A DNA stretch of 14,453 nt, taken from NCBI GenBank assembly GCA_038093975.1, contig JBBPTG010000423.1:1-14453 (forward strand). The letters run 5' to 3'. How positions within the stretch are numbered: position 1 is the first letter of the stretch; each line of letters opens with the position of its first letter. Under the pieces are notes generated by a model. It had not been told where the DNA came from, searched no databases, and saw only the letters and a list, made by a program, of their open reading frames with translations. This document shows positions 1 through 9,289 of this stretch, piece by piece. The position numbers and the translations under genes were made by a program. This DNA comes from Chalciporus piperatus (taxonomy: Eukaryota; Basidiomycota; Agaricomycetes; Boletales; Boletaceae).

Positions 1-154
1 CCTATGCTTCGAGTGTAATCATGATATTGCCTGTATATTGTACATTTCCTGAGTTTTGATACGTGATTATGGTAGAAGGAATGCTTCGGTAGCCACCACA
101 CCATGGTGAACACTGCCCACATGCCCTGAAACTCGTAATAACTCAATCCGAGCC

Positions 155-268
155 TCAGTCATCCTCAGAGTCATCCTCAGACTCCTGGCAATCATCCTCA
201 GAGTCATCCTCAGCAGACCCCTGGCAGTCATCCTCAGAGTCATCCTCATACTCCTGGCAGTCATCCTC
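155..268 (-). repeat. In-frame tandem repeat encoding EDDSEDDCQ-like units
   Basis: On the plus strand this stretch is built from repeated catcctcagagt and ctcctggcag words. They form about three degenerate units of roughly 36-39 bp. It encodes the acidic, serine- and cysteine-containing tail of the HNH-like protein up to its TGA at 155-157. Unit lengths are multiples of three, so copy-number change would keep the frame. Confidence 0.75.
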
Positions 269-1572
269 CGGCGTCCAAGTCGCCTCTAAAATCTCCTTTC
301 CGATCCCAGATGTCCACACATCACGAGACAGGTCTGCGTCCCTGAGGCTAACAATGCCGTGCAAGTAAAAAAAATCTTCAATGCTGAAGTCCTCGTACTC
401 TTGTTGCACGTCACCGCCGAGAAAAGTAACCAACAGGCAGTGTCGGAAATGTTTGCGAAAGCAGCTGTCGCTTGGCCGCTTGGCCGAATCGATGGATGAG
501 AGTTTAAGATGGGTCTGACACTCAAGCTGTAAGGAGGAAGTCGGCGGACCAAAGAACACCACGCGGTAGCCGTCCTGTAAACGAATCACAGATACGCAAC
601 CCAATCAAATATAGTCAAGACAATTATGTACTCACATCCACGTCGATTCCGAGTTGGTTTCGTTTGAACAGATCCGCAACATCAGCGCGAAGACTGATGG
701 CATTGGTCGCGGCCAGATACTCCGTTTGATCATATTGCACCGGTTTGAGATCCTGATCCAGCTCATCGCTCTGAATTTTCGCACAACCTCAATTTAGGTC
801 CGTAATCATCACGGAGAGGAAGATATCAACCTGAGTGCCCAGCCACGGAGCGTATATCCAAGTTACCACTGGGGCTGTGTCGTTGGTGGTAGTTATGACG
901 CATTTGCCGCCGTCTCGTTTTACGACACCTGCTTTAAATTTGACATCTGCAAGGGAGTACTGACGCGAGAGTAAGAAACCGCTGTAAAAAGAAATTGGAT
1001 TCCGTACATTGACATCTTCACTTTCTGAAATCCTGAACTCCTCAGCTTCGAAAACAGATGGCTCGCCCGAAGCGAATCTAACACGATCCGAGCGACTGCC
1101 GGCTGGAAGGGTGGATGCAAATGAATGGATGAATGAATGAGCCAAGTAAATAAGAGTCTGCAGATTAAATACCTGATAAACGTATGCCCAGATCGCCGGG
1201 CTGAATAAGCTCATTCGAATCCGTCAAGATAACATGGCCATCGGCCGTAATGTGATACGAATAAATGGACCCTTTGGAACGCTCGACCTTGGCATGGTAC
1301 AACTCGAAAGAAGTTTTCGTCGGATCTTCCTGGTCATCTCGCAGAACGAGGCGAATCCAGCGATACAACGTCGAAAAAGTGACCTCGTTATATGCATAGA
1401 TATGAAGGCCTGGACTTGTGAGATGGCGAGTGGCGAGGGGAAACAGAGAGCTTAGCTGCTTACCACCGTGCAAACTAGGTTTCGCATCTTCAAGCGACCA
1501 TACAAATAGGTCGCGCCCAAGCTCCTTCGACTTGGTTGAAAGAGTATGAAAAGGCTTGTAGGGCGCAGACAT
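155..1572 (-). CDS. HNH-like (HNH_2-type) domain protein with acidic repeat tail
   Basis: Five exons: 1464-1572, 1173-1409, 831-1102, 636-770 and 155-574. They sum to 1173 bp (390 aa) with every junction in phase. The middle holds an RDGGKCVIT motif, then a TWIYAPWLG segment, then a segment reading ATNAISLRADVADLF and a GYRVVFFG strand. This order is what I recall of HNH_2-type proteins that are abundant in Agaricomycetes. The classic AHI histidine segment is replaced by TWIYAP, so nuclease activity is doubtful. The C-terminal ~35 residues are degenerate copies of an EDDSEDDCQ unit. The ATG at 1572 was chosen because a pyrimidine-rich tract lies just upstream on the coding strand. An alternative is that coding continues upstream through a GTAAGT donor near 1638, which would make the first ~14 residues intronic. 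Family assignment is from memory of motifs; biological role unknown. Confidence 0.72.
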
Positions 1573-1605
1573 CGGGCGGGAGGACAGACAGGAACAAATT
1601 TCGGC

Positions 1606-1629
1606 GGAGAGAAAAGGGAGAGAAAAGAA
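1606..1629 (-). promoter_or_regulatory. Pyrimidine-rich tract upstream of the HNH-like gene
   Basis: On the coding (minus) strand this is an almost pure C/T run about 35-57 bp before the ATG at 1572. CT-rich tracts are common just upstream of fungal starts, so it supports this start codon. No clear TATA box was seen. Confidence 0.35.
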
Positions 1630-2309
1630 CTTACATCTACTAGCACAGGTATTGGTGAAATCAGAAGTAATGACAGCGCAACATGTAGCCCCACAAAGTT
1701 AAACCCACGTGCCCGGGGTTCAGCAGTGTCTTTACTGATGTAGCGGATGTACAATGTAAGGAATGGCTCACAGGTTGGATAGCATCTGTCGCCGCCGCGA
1801 CATCGAATAGCCTAAGTATTGCCGTCGAGACCGAGGAGCAGTGGACGGACACCAGGGCACAACGGGATCTTCTTTCAGCCCCAGTGAGAATTGGCTATGT
1901 CCGAGTATGTCCACAAATGGTTTTGTATGATTTTTAACTGTGTGATCGGTTTTACATACAGTATCAGATCCAGCCATGTTTCTCGCACAGAATGAGAGTG
2001 CAATGCATGGCGGGAGCCGGTTTCATCTATTTTCTTATGTTTTTCATTGCGAAACCATAATACAGCAGAATCCGATATCGCTGATATGATATCGCGCTCA
2101 AATCACATTATACAATATCTGCTCCCATCTGTCCGCATTCTGTAGCATTACTCACATTTTATGCTCACAAATGTCCACATATGATATTAGCAACAGGCAT
2201 TGTAATACACGGCATTCGAAATACAGCGCTCTAGCAGGGTACACGAAAGCGAAAAAAAATACAGAAACCGATCCGAAAGCGAAGCTAGTGAAGGAAGACA
2301 CGGAAAGCG
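1630..2309. other. Intergenic stretch, no convincing gene
   Basis: Several short open frames exist, but none has a recognisable motif or a clean set of splice sites. On the minus strand 1640-1977 has isolated GTATGT and GTAAGT donors and a hydrophobic stretch, so an upstream exon of the HNH-like gene cannot be fully excluded. Around 2070-2098 there are short overlapping GATATC/GATAT repeats of no clear meaning. The part just left of 2310 would have been the original downstream flank of the 602-aa gene before the transposon inserted. Confidence 0.4.
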
Positions 2310-2663
2310 AAGGAAATAAACATACGTAGCTCAGAAACGTAAAGACGCGAGTCCCTGCAGCAGAACATCTGGCATACGTGCGTCCATCTAGGTCGATAGT
2401 GATGGTGTCGTCTCTAATACATCTCGCCATTGAAGGCGTCATCATTCCAGTCGTTCTTATCAATATAATCTCGTTAGCTTGCGTCATAACATGATATGCA
2501 CACTTACCAATACCGATAATTCTTTCTTATATGCCTGGCTCGAATGTATTAGCGAGAGAAATGAAAGGATTAACATACTCACATCTCTTTGTGCGGCGCT
2601 GAGCTGGTCCCAGTACGCTCGGAACTCTTCCCTCGTTCCCCTTTCGTTCACCTGTTTAACCCA
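2310..2663 (-). pseudogene. Truncated duplicate of the 3' end of the 602-aa gene (left copy of the 354-bp direct repeat)
   Basis: This segment matches 12131-12484 at 353 of 354 positions, the one difference being c at 2348 versus t at 12169. It contains the last 81 bp of exon 6, the 27-bp exon 7 and the final exon with its stop (by offset 2583-2663, 2508-2534 and 2414-2455, minus strand), plus downstream sequence. It lacks everything upstream, because it stops abruptly at the transposon terminus at 2664. It cannot make the full protein. It is the left flank of the Plavaka element and marks how the insertion occurred. Confidence 0.9.
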
Positions 2664-2723
2664 CATCAGGAAAAACCTCCCAGCACAATTGTCCGAAATT
2701 GTATGCATTTTACCACATTCTAG
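2664..2723 (+). repeat. Left terminal inverted repeat of the Plavaka element
   Basis: It starts CATCAGGAAAAACCTCC and is the reverse complement of 12071-12130, with five mismatches over 60 bp. Its first base directly follows the left 354-bp flank copy. Confidence 0.9.
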
Positions 2724-2825
2724 ATTTTACCTTACTGTCTCGAGGATTTGTAAACAATAGCATTGAATTTAGGCTCAATACTACTAGCAGACAGTACTAT
2801 CAAGTGCTCACTACGGATGGTTAGG

Positions 2826-3306
2826 CTAGACAATAGTTAAATATGCATGACGATCCGAGAAAGGATTTACGAAGAAGCTTTTACACTCTTCAAGTACATT
2901 ACTACTTGACCAATGCACGGGGGCCACTTTACCAAACCGAGGGATTAGGTGAACACTGCGACGGATATCGGCGACAGAGATGATGCTGCATAGGCGTTCC
3001 CCATTGCGTACCACACGGCTGACCTTGTAGAGGCCATGGTTGGCTTCGGGCACAGTAAAAGGGGTAAACCACTCGACGTAAGCCAGGTGGCTTGGGACTT
3101 GAACCCCCCGCGCGAACATGGCACTCCGTGCCTTCTCGGGCAACGTAAAAACTGCGCGTACTTGCGCAACTTGATATCCTGGGTATGTTAATCCGTTAGA
3201 GGAGGCCTGGTAGACAGCAATCAATTGAGACGACTCACCGTGGACTCCGACATTTCCCCCGTTGCCCATGTTGACCAATACAGTGTCGAACCGTCCCGGT
3301 ATTACC
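2826..3306 (-). pseudogene. Plavaka transposase, 3' part (C-terminal ~160 residues, separated by nested element)
   Basis: This open frame carries the C-terminal region typical of Plavaka transposases: a GRFDTVLVN segment, a VAQVRAVF strand, HLAYVEWFTPF, a DIRRSVHLIPRFG segment and an FFVNPFSDRH motif close to the stop at 2826-2828. It has no start of its own. Its frame joins that of the 5' part exactly when the inserted 3309-6162 element and one copy of the CT duplication (3307-3308) are disregarded. The RV-IPGRF context at 3306 is the expected continuation of the DKRG motif found at the other edge of the insert. No internal stop or frameshift was seen, which points to a recent interruption. 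Downstream, 2724-2825 holds no gene and leads to the left terminal repeat. Confidence 0.9.
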
Positions 3307-3308
3307 CT
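3307..3308 (+). repeat. Target-site duplication (CT), left copy
   Basis: The CT at 3307-3308 is repeated at 6163-6164. Each copy sits directly outside a CATCAG terminus of the nested element. Disregarding one copy keeps the transposase frame, so this is the likely 2-bp duplication. Confidence 0.75.
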
Positions 3309-3990
3309 CATCAGCAAGACTGCAAAAAGTCTGAAGTTACTGGATTGACTGGATCAGTTAAATCAGTAGTCCAGTGGCCCAGTAACCAGTAATTTCAGTA
3401 GTTTCAGTAGTTTCAGTAACCTAGTCACCCAGTCATCAAGTAGTTTCAGTAGTCTTAGTAACCCAGTGGCCTAGTGGCCCAGTCATCCAGTCATTTCAGT
3501 AGCTTCAGTAGCTCAGTCATTCAGTCATCCAGTAGTCTCAGTAGTCTCAGTCATCCAGCAGCCCAGTCATCCAGTCATCCAGTCATTTCAGTAGTCCCAG
3601 TAGCTCAGTCATCCAGTCATCCAGTCATTTCAGTGGTCTCATTAGTCCAGTGGCCAAGTGTTCCAGTTATCCAGTAGTTCCAGTAACCCAGCAGCCCAGT
3701 CATCAAGTCATCCAGTTACTTCAGTAGTCTCAGTAGCCCAGTCATTCAGTCATTCAGTCATCCAGTAGTTCCAGTAACCCAGCATCCCAGTCATCCAGTC
3801 ATCCAGTAGTTCCAGTAACCCAGCAGCCCAGTCATCCAATCATCCAGTCACTTCAGTAGTCTCAGTAGCTCAGTAGCCCAGTGTTCCAGTCATCCAGACA
3901 TCTCAGTAGCCTAGTAGCTCAGTTTCCCAGTCATGTAGTCATCTCAGCAGCCTAGTAGCCCAGTGCCCTAGTCATCCAGTACTACTCAGT
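3309..3990 (+). repeat. Left inverted arm: degenerate CAGTnn / CCAGTCAT array
   Basis: After the unique ~53-bp tip the arm becomes a dense array of CAGT-containing words such as CAGTCATC, CAGTAGTC and CAGTAGCC. The segment 3846-3981 is clearly the inverse of 5900-6034, while the stretch between tip and that segment differs in copy number from the right arm. The apparent serine-rich frame at 3474-3677 is an artefact of this array. Confidence 0.88.
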
Positions 3991-4044
3991 CATCTAATAG
4001 AGTCATTCTAATTAGTGACATTTTATAATCATTCATAGGATGGA

Positions 4045-4690
4045 TTATAGCTAAAGTCCACAAAAATGTGTACTAAAAGTGTAGTTAACAATGTGGGAAA
4101 GGGTATTAGGATTGAGTGTAGTGAAGTGTACAAAAAAGCGTAGTAAAAGTGTAGTTACAAGTGTGGGAAAGTATAGCTAGATTGAGTGAGCAAAGTGTAC
4201 AAAAAAGCGTAGTAAAAGTGTAGTCAAGAGTGTGGGAAAGTGTAGCTAGATTGAGTGTAGCAAAAGTGTACAAAAAAGCGTAGTAAAAGTGTAGTGAAAT
4301 GTGTGGGAAAGTGTGTAGTGATAGAGTGTAGCTAAAGTGGACAAAAAAGTGTACTAAAAGTGTAGTTACAAGTGTAGTGATTGAGTGTAGCAAAGTGTAA
4401 CAAAAAAGCGTAGTAAAACTTGAATCAAATGTGTAGGAAAGTGTAGCTAGATTGAGTGTAACAAAAGTGTACAAAAAAGCGTAGTAAATGTGTAGTTACA
4501 AGTGTGGGAAAGTGTATTAGGTTAGAGTGTAGCAAAAGTGTACAAAAAAGCGCAGTAAGTGTGTAGTTACAAGTGTAGCAAAGTATGTGGAGATCAAACC
4601 TATTGAAAGTGTACAAAAAAGCATACACAAGTGTACAAAAAATATGGTAGCTATCTAGTGTAGGAGATCCTAATAAAGTGTAGCCACATT
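4045..4690 (+). repeat. AT-rich tandem array, ~70-bp period, about nine units
   Basis: The units repeat words such as AAAGTGTACAAAAAAGCG, TAGTAAAAGTGTAGTTACA and GTGTGGGAAAGTGTAGC. Copies of the ACAAAAAAGCG core recur roughly every 65-72 bp from about 4130 to 4620. A degenerate first unit lies near 4056. No gene: frames on the minus strand read Thr/Leu/Phe repeats of the array. Confidence 0.85.
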
Positions 4691-4799
4691 TCCCTAATGC
4701 TCGGACTTGACACAAAATCCGCGCGAAAAAGTCACGTGACCATGTTGAATTTGCCGCGCCACCTCTTCGACTCTCTCTCACCACTACACCACACCTCAA

Positions 4800-5450
4800 C
4801 AACAACAAAACGGCCGGCGAGGGCTCAAAAGCCCCGCCGGCATCGCCAGGTGAGTGAAAACTCGCTCACCACCATATCCGCTCACCTCGCAAACAGCCTG
4901 CTGCCACCTACCACCTCACTCTCGACACGAAAACGACGAAAACGCGAAAACGCGAAAACGCGGCCGGCGTGGGCTCAACAGCCCCGCCGGCTTCACGAGG
5001 TGAGTGATAAGCCACCTGCTCACCCCGCAAACAGCCGCTTGCACTGCTCGGCCCACTACCACCTACCACACCACTCTCGACACGAAAACGACGAAAACGC
5101 GAAAACGCGAAAACGCGAAAACGCGGCCGGCGTGGGCTCAACAGCCCCGCCGGCTTCACGAGGTGAGTGAGAACTCGCTCACCACCACATCCGCTCACCC
5201 CGCAAACAGCCGCTCGCACTGCGCGGCCCACTACCACCTACCACACCACTCCCGACACGAAAACGACGAAAACGCGAAAACGCGGCCGGCGTGGGCTCAA
5301 CAGCCCCGCCGGCTTCACGAGGTGAGTGATAAGCCACCTGCTCACCCCACAAACAGCTGCTCACACTGCTCGGCCCGCTACCACCACTTCTCACCACCTC
5401 AAGCTCAAACAACGAAGCCGGTGCGGGCTCAACAGCCCCGCTGGCTTCAA
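4800..5450 (+). repeat. GC-rich tandem array with five hairpin cores
   Basis: Units of about 134-162 bp each contain a GCCGGCG-x-GGGCT stem, a short loop and AGCCCCGCCGGC. Cores lie at 4813-4841, 4963-4991, 5126-5154, 5285-5313 and a degraded one at 5417-5445. Between them are runs of the heptamer cGAAAACg and conserved AGGTGAGTGA, ACCACCTACCAC and CGCAAACAGC words. The stems can fold with one bulged base. Open frames across the array (both strands) are repetitive and unlikely to be genes. Confidence 0.88.
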
Positions 5451-5635
5451 AGGTTCGTGTTTATTTGTTGACTAACACACCTACTCACCTCGTACATAGC
5501 TGCTCGTGTTGCATGGCACTTCATTAACTTGTAACTATTGTACCACAATATATGTAATAGTTAGACATAATATATTTCGCATTTTCTGAACTGTCATAAG
5601 GTGTGAATTAATCATAAGATATAGTGAACTAGTAA

Positions 5636-6162
5636 TTGGGACTGGGTGACTGGATTACTGGGTGACTGGATTACTGAGGTGACTGGGTGACTGGATTACT
5701 GGGTTACTGAGGTGACTGGGAGTGACTGGTGACTGGGTTACTGGTGTCACTTGTGTGACTGGAGTGACTGGAGTGACTAGATTACTGGATCACTGAGTGA
5801 CTGGATTACTGAGACTACTGGATTACTGGACCACTGAGTGACTAGATTACTGGAATACTGGAATACTGAATGGCTGGAGTAATGAGACAACTGGATTGCT
5901 GGATAACTAGGGCACTGGGCTACTAGGCTGCTGAGATGACTACATGACTGGGACACTGGGCTACTAGGCTACTGAGATAACTGGATGACTGGAACACTGG
6001 GCTACTGAGCTACTGAGACTACTGAAGTGACTGGGCTAATGAACCAATGAGATTACTGAAATGACTGGCTGACTGGATGACTGGGCAACTGAGCAACTGG
6101 CATACTGGTTTAACTGATCCAGTCATTCCAGTAACTTCAGACTTTTTGCAGTGTTGCTGATG
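5636..6162 (-). repeat. Right inverted arm: ACTGG-rich array
   Basis: The reverse complement of the left-arm sequence type: ACTGG, GTGACTGG and ATTACTGG words, ending in a unique tip that mirrors 3309-3361. Segment 5900-6034 mirrors 3846-3981. The arm ends at 6162 with TTGCTGATG, followed by the second CT of the target duplication. Confidence 0.88.
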
Positions 6163-6164
6163 CT
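6163..6164 (+). repeat. Target-site duplication (CT), right copy
   Basis: Partner of the CT at 3307-3308, directly after the ...CTGATG terminus of the nested element. Confidence 0.75.
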
Positions 6165-9001
6165 CCCACGTTTATCTGTCCGCTCCGGGTGACAGTGGAC
6201 TGCATCCACAGTCGTGTCGAATGATTCATGTCCGAGTCCGTTGACACCGTGGAATTTGATCTTGTGAAAAGCGGGTACTGAGAAGAAAGGTAGGATAATG
6301 TTGCGGGCGGCACGTTCAAGCTGAAACGGTGTTGCGAGTTCAGGGTGCTGCAATTGTGCTACAAACCGGCAGAGTGCATCCGTGAAAAAGGTTGCTTGAT
6401 AGTTGCGCGAGAGGGCATTGAATGAGACCGCTTTCGCTGACGGATGCTTGGTCATGACATTTGAACGGACAAAGTTCAAGTCGGGCGGAATGCGCTCGTG
6501 TTCAGCTGCATCCCCCTGCTGCCGCCAAACAACGAACGTGTCGTGCCACAGCACCTTCTCGCGACGCTCCAGCCAACTAGTCATTTGATAGTACTCGTCT
6601 TTGTGGTTTGTTGCACGATATGCATCCTTGGCGAAATCGATGTGGAGTCGCTCTGTGTATTCCGTTGTGTAATTATCCGTCGTGCCAAACTGCTGGATCA
6701 TATCAACGTAATGACGTAACGCGTGAAGTTTCGGGAGATTGAAGTTGGTACGGATGCCCAATGATATAAATATATCTTTGTTGTCGTGAAAGCGACGAAG
6801 GGCGTGGTCAAGAAGTTGCAGGGTCTCGGAGGTCTGACAGGGGTATTGGGCTATGAAGATGAAATCGAGAAGTGCGCGGGTAGCACGGAGGAGGCGAGCA
6901 GAATTGAAACCCCCAGGAAGTGGGATGTCGATAACAATCCCCAGGAGAAAGCGGCAGATTTGATTGTGCTTCGTGCCACTTAGGCGTGAAAGCGAGGTGA
7001 TTCCTTTCATGAATAGTCGGATGTTGTGGTTCGGCGGAAGGCGACGACAACGGGCATCAATTTCCGCCTCACTAAAGGAGAGCTTGATCCAAGCGAGGAG
7101 GTGCTTGAACAGGCCTTGATACAATTGGTGCAAGATGTCGGGCATGATACTTTGAAAGATATTAACATACGGAAGGAGTTCCCAGAATGGTTTGTAGATC
7201 GGTTTGATGCCCGCTGCTTTACATGCTTCAATGCAGGCCGCATAGTCTTCATCGAAGAGCGCGAGTGCGTCGAGTACAGCAGCGAGATCACGTAACGCGG
7301 CAGGGGCATCTGCACTGCCTCGCTCGTCTCCCGAAATCTCGCATTTGGGGCATTCCCCAGTCTTGACTCCAGTGACAGTCACCTGCTCGGGGTAATCTCC
7401 TGGATAGCAAGCCACAAGGGGGTGATTACGGCGGACTACCCCGTCACCACTAGCCATCGGCACTCCAGAACGACCAGCTACTTCAAGGGGTTCCAGTATG
7501 TGGCGTAGACAGGCATGGAAAAGATTTGTGATCGCTCGCCGGCGAGCAGCCTTATTGTCTATATGTTCAAGGCGAGTGACAGGGAGGTATGCAAGTAGGA
7601 TCCAGCCTCGGCGTGAGGGCTTACGGCGAATTTCTTTTGGTATATTTCCGATTGTAAGGTACACAGGATAGCAAGATTTGTTTCGAAACAAAGTCACTTG
7701 AGTCTTGTCGGATGATAGGATAAGGGGGATAATGGTTGCGCCCGCAGATTGTTCCTCGAGTTGTTTCTGGGTGTGAACAATAAGTGGGTGACGATCAATA
7801 CCACACGGGGGAATGTACCTGCATGTCCCACCACCACCGACCGGTATGCATGTCATAGTACATGCGGTTCGTTCGATCTTTGTCCACGTAGTGCCGTTCA
7901 GGCGCAAACACCAGATGGCGGGCAAATTCTGGATCGCCGTATAGTGCCTGGACACACTTCATGATGTCGCGCGTGAACAAATCAAATGATTCGCCCGCTA
8001 GCACGATCTCCTTGCGAACAAACGGAGGCCGCTTCGCTGGGAGGGAGTCAATCAAGCGGTCGAGCTCTCGGGTATTCTTGTATGATAATCCTAGAGCCTC
8101 GCGAACCTATTGCCATTGAATGTCAGAGATCGGACACCCCAGCCTGTGTGATGACAGAGGATTACATACCCCATTGATCTCCAATAATTCGTTGAATGCA
8201 GTCGAGCCGGGACCACGCATTTTAGCCCAGCGAGCTAACTGATAGTCCATTTGAGACGCAAACGGAGCGTAGATGTTGTTGTGGGAAGAGGCACCCAATG
8301 CTGATTGATATGCAGAAAAAGCGGTCGATTGCTGGACAACTGGTTGGCCAGGTCTGCCAGATGGGAATGAAACTATTGTGGGGATCTGAACCTGCCCAAG
8401 CGTTCGCTGTGCTTCTTCGCTCTGAGTGGCTGCAGCAGCCTCAGGATCTTGCCCATTGCCTCCATCTAATGGCTGGCCGTGATCGGCTGGTTCCTCTTCA
8501 GGCTCTGAGTCGGAGTTCAGACGATCATGTGCATCATCAAGTGGACGAGGGGGCTCCCATCCATATTCCATTTCAGCATTGTCCGCTTCCTCTAATTCTT
8601 CGTCTTCGTCTTCGTCGGCGTTGGCGTCATCATCAATGTCCTCGTCCGAAGGGGGCATGCCACCTTCAAGTTGAGGCCCCGGATCGTTCTGTATTTCGTC
8701 TACCTCTTCTACTAGTACATTAGAAAAAGGAGGGAATGATACCGGGACTCTACTGACCATTATTGATGCCTGCATCCAAGTCGGGTGTATTGCTCCAAGT
8801 ACGACCTGGGATTGGATCATGCCAGTTGGCTGGGGGGCTGGGAGGGTGGTTTGGATTGTCAGCATCCGAGTCTGAGTCTTGAAAATCAGCCCGGCGCGAG
8901 CGGTCGTAAATTTCAATACAAGGGGGATTGGTGGTGAGGGCGAGGTGGCGGGGGTAGCCAGCATACGAAAAGTTCGCTAGACAGCCTGCACATACGATCA
9001 T
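6163..9001 (-). pseudogene. Plavaka transposase, 5' part (exons 1-3 and most of exon 4), interrupted
   Basis: DNA transposase of the Plavaka group, expected to cut and join element ends in the nucleus. Exons: 8758-9001, 8170-8711, 7819-8106 and 6163-7766; with the 3' part at 2826-3306 the coding length is 3159 bp (about 1052 aa), usual for the family. Order: an N-terminal C4-x2-C7...H19...C28 finger; an acidic, disordered region (~95-175); then family hallmarks YGDPEFA, FAPERHY, YYDMHTG (~310-350), SSDKT (D378), IGNIPKEIRRKPSRR, a CPKC knuckle (~C497/C500), MPDILHQLYQG (D568) and TEYTERLH (~726-733). D378, D568 and E727/E730 are candidate acidic residues only. The nested element cuts the frame after DKRG; the truncated frame runs into the inserted tip and stops at 6123. 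An intron upstream of 9001 (GTAAGT near 9045 to CAG near 8989) could alter the N-terminus. Probably inactive as it stands. Confidence 0.92.
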
Positions 9002-9289
9002 GACAGTCAGAGTGGGACCGGGATGTAGAGAAAATGGTGACTTACCGAGCGGATTCGAAAACGAGACCGGATGCGACGGATGAGTTTGCCGGTCCCCCAA
9101 AAAATCAGGGCAGGGGGGGACACGGGATCCCGCAGCTGGTATCGTTTCTGACACGTTCTTTACGATTCCTGGATGATGGAAAATTAATACAGCTCCCCAA
9201 ATTTTGGAAGCAATCCCCACCCATCAATTTTCCTCGCTGGATCTCTGCATTTGTTGCACGGGCAACTAGCCTCCAGCCTCGAAATAATT
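9002..9289. promoter_or_regulatory. Divergent intergenic region between transposase and DUF6532 gene
   Basis: The start codons at 9001 (minus) and 9290 (plus) lie 288 bp apart and face away from each other, so both promoters must lie here unless the transposase has an upstream exon. A GTAAGT donor and TGCAG acceptor on the minus strand (about 9045 to 8989) suggest a 5'-leader intron for the transposase, with CTGAC as branch site. No unambiguous TATA box or operator was recognised. Shared control of the two genes is plausible from layout only. Confidence 0.5.

Larger units (their letters stand above)
3309..6162. mobile_element. Nested non-autonomous foldback-like element (CATCAG termini)
   Basis: A 2854-bp insertion inside the last exon of the transposase gene. 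Both ends begin CATCAGCAA (reading inward), and the first ~53 bp match as an inverted repeat with two mismatches. The arms continue as long CAGT-rich arrays in opposite orientation (to about 3990 on the left, from about 5636 on the right). The centre holds an AT-rich ~70-bp tandem array, then a GC-rich array of hairpin units. It has no credible coding sequence: the long frames across it are just translations of repeats. The architecture of long inverted arms made of short tandem repeats resembles foldback elements. It shares the terminal CATCAG with the surrounding Plavaka element, so that family's transposase may have moved it; this is inference. Confidence 0.87.

Noticed and set aside
1768..1977. 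Short minus-strand frame beginning MAGSDT with a GTATGT donor
   Set aside because: Candidate splices lead to stops or to unrecognisable sequence; not enough to call a gene.
3474..3677. Serine-rich open frame on the plus strand
   Set aside because: It is simply the translation of the CAGTCATC-type array; no start context, introns or non-repeat residues support a gene.
3330..3990. CRISPR-like array
   Set aside because: No constant repeat with unique spacers; the short words are degenerate and continuous, and the genome is eukaryotic.
4106..4808. Open frames on the minus strand rich in Thr, Leu, Phe and Tyr
   Set aside because: They follow the 70-bp satellite and change with its units; no domain and no splice structure.
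4697..5471. Overlapping plus- and minus-strand frames across the GC-rich array
   Set aside because: Both strands are open only because the repeats lack stops. The products are near-identical repeated blocks of Arg, His, Ala and Asn words.
3309..6162. The nested element as a giant intron of the transposase gene
   Set aside because: On the coding strand its ends are CATCAG...CTGATG with no GT...AG at the joints, and it has a target duplication, as expected for a transposon.
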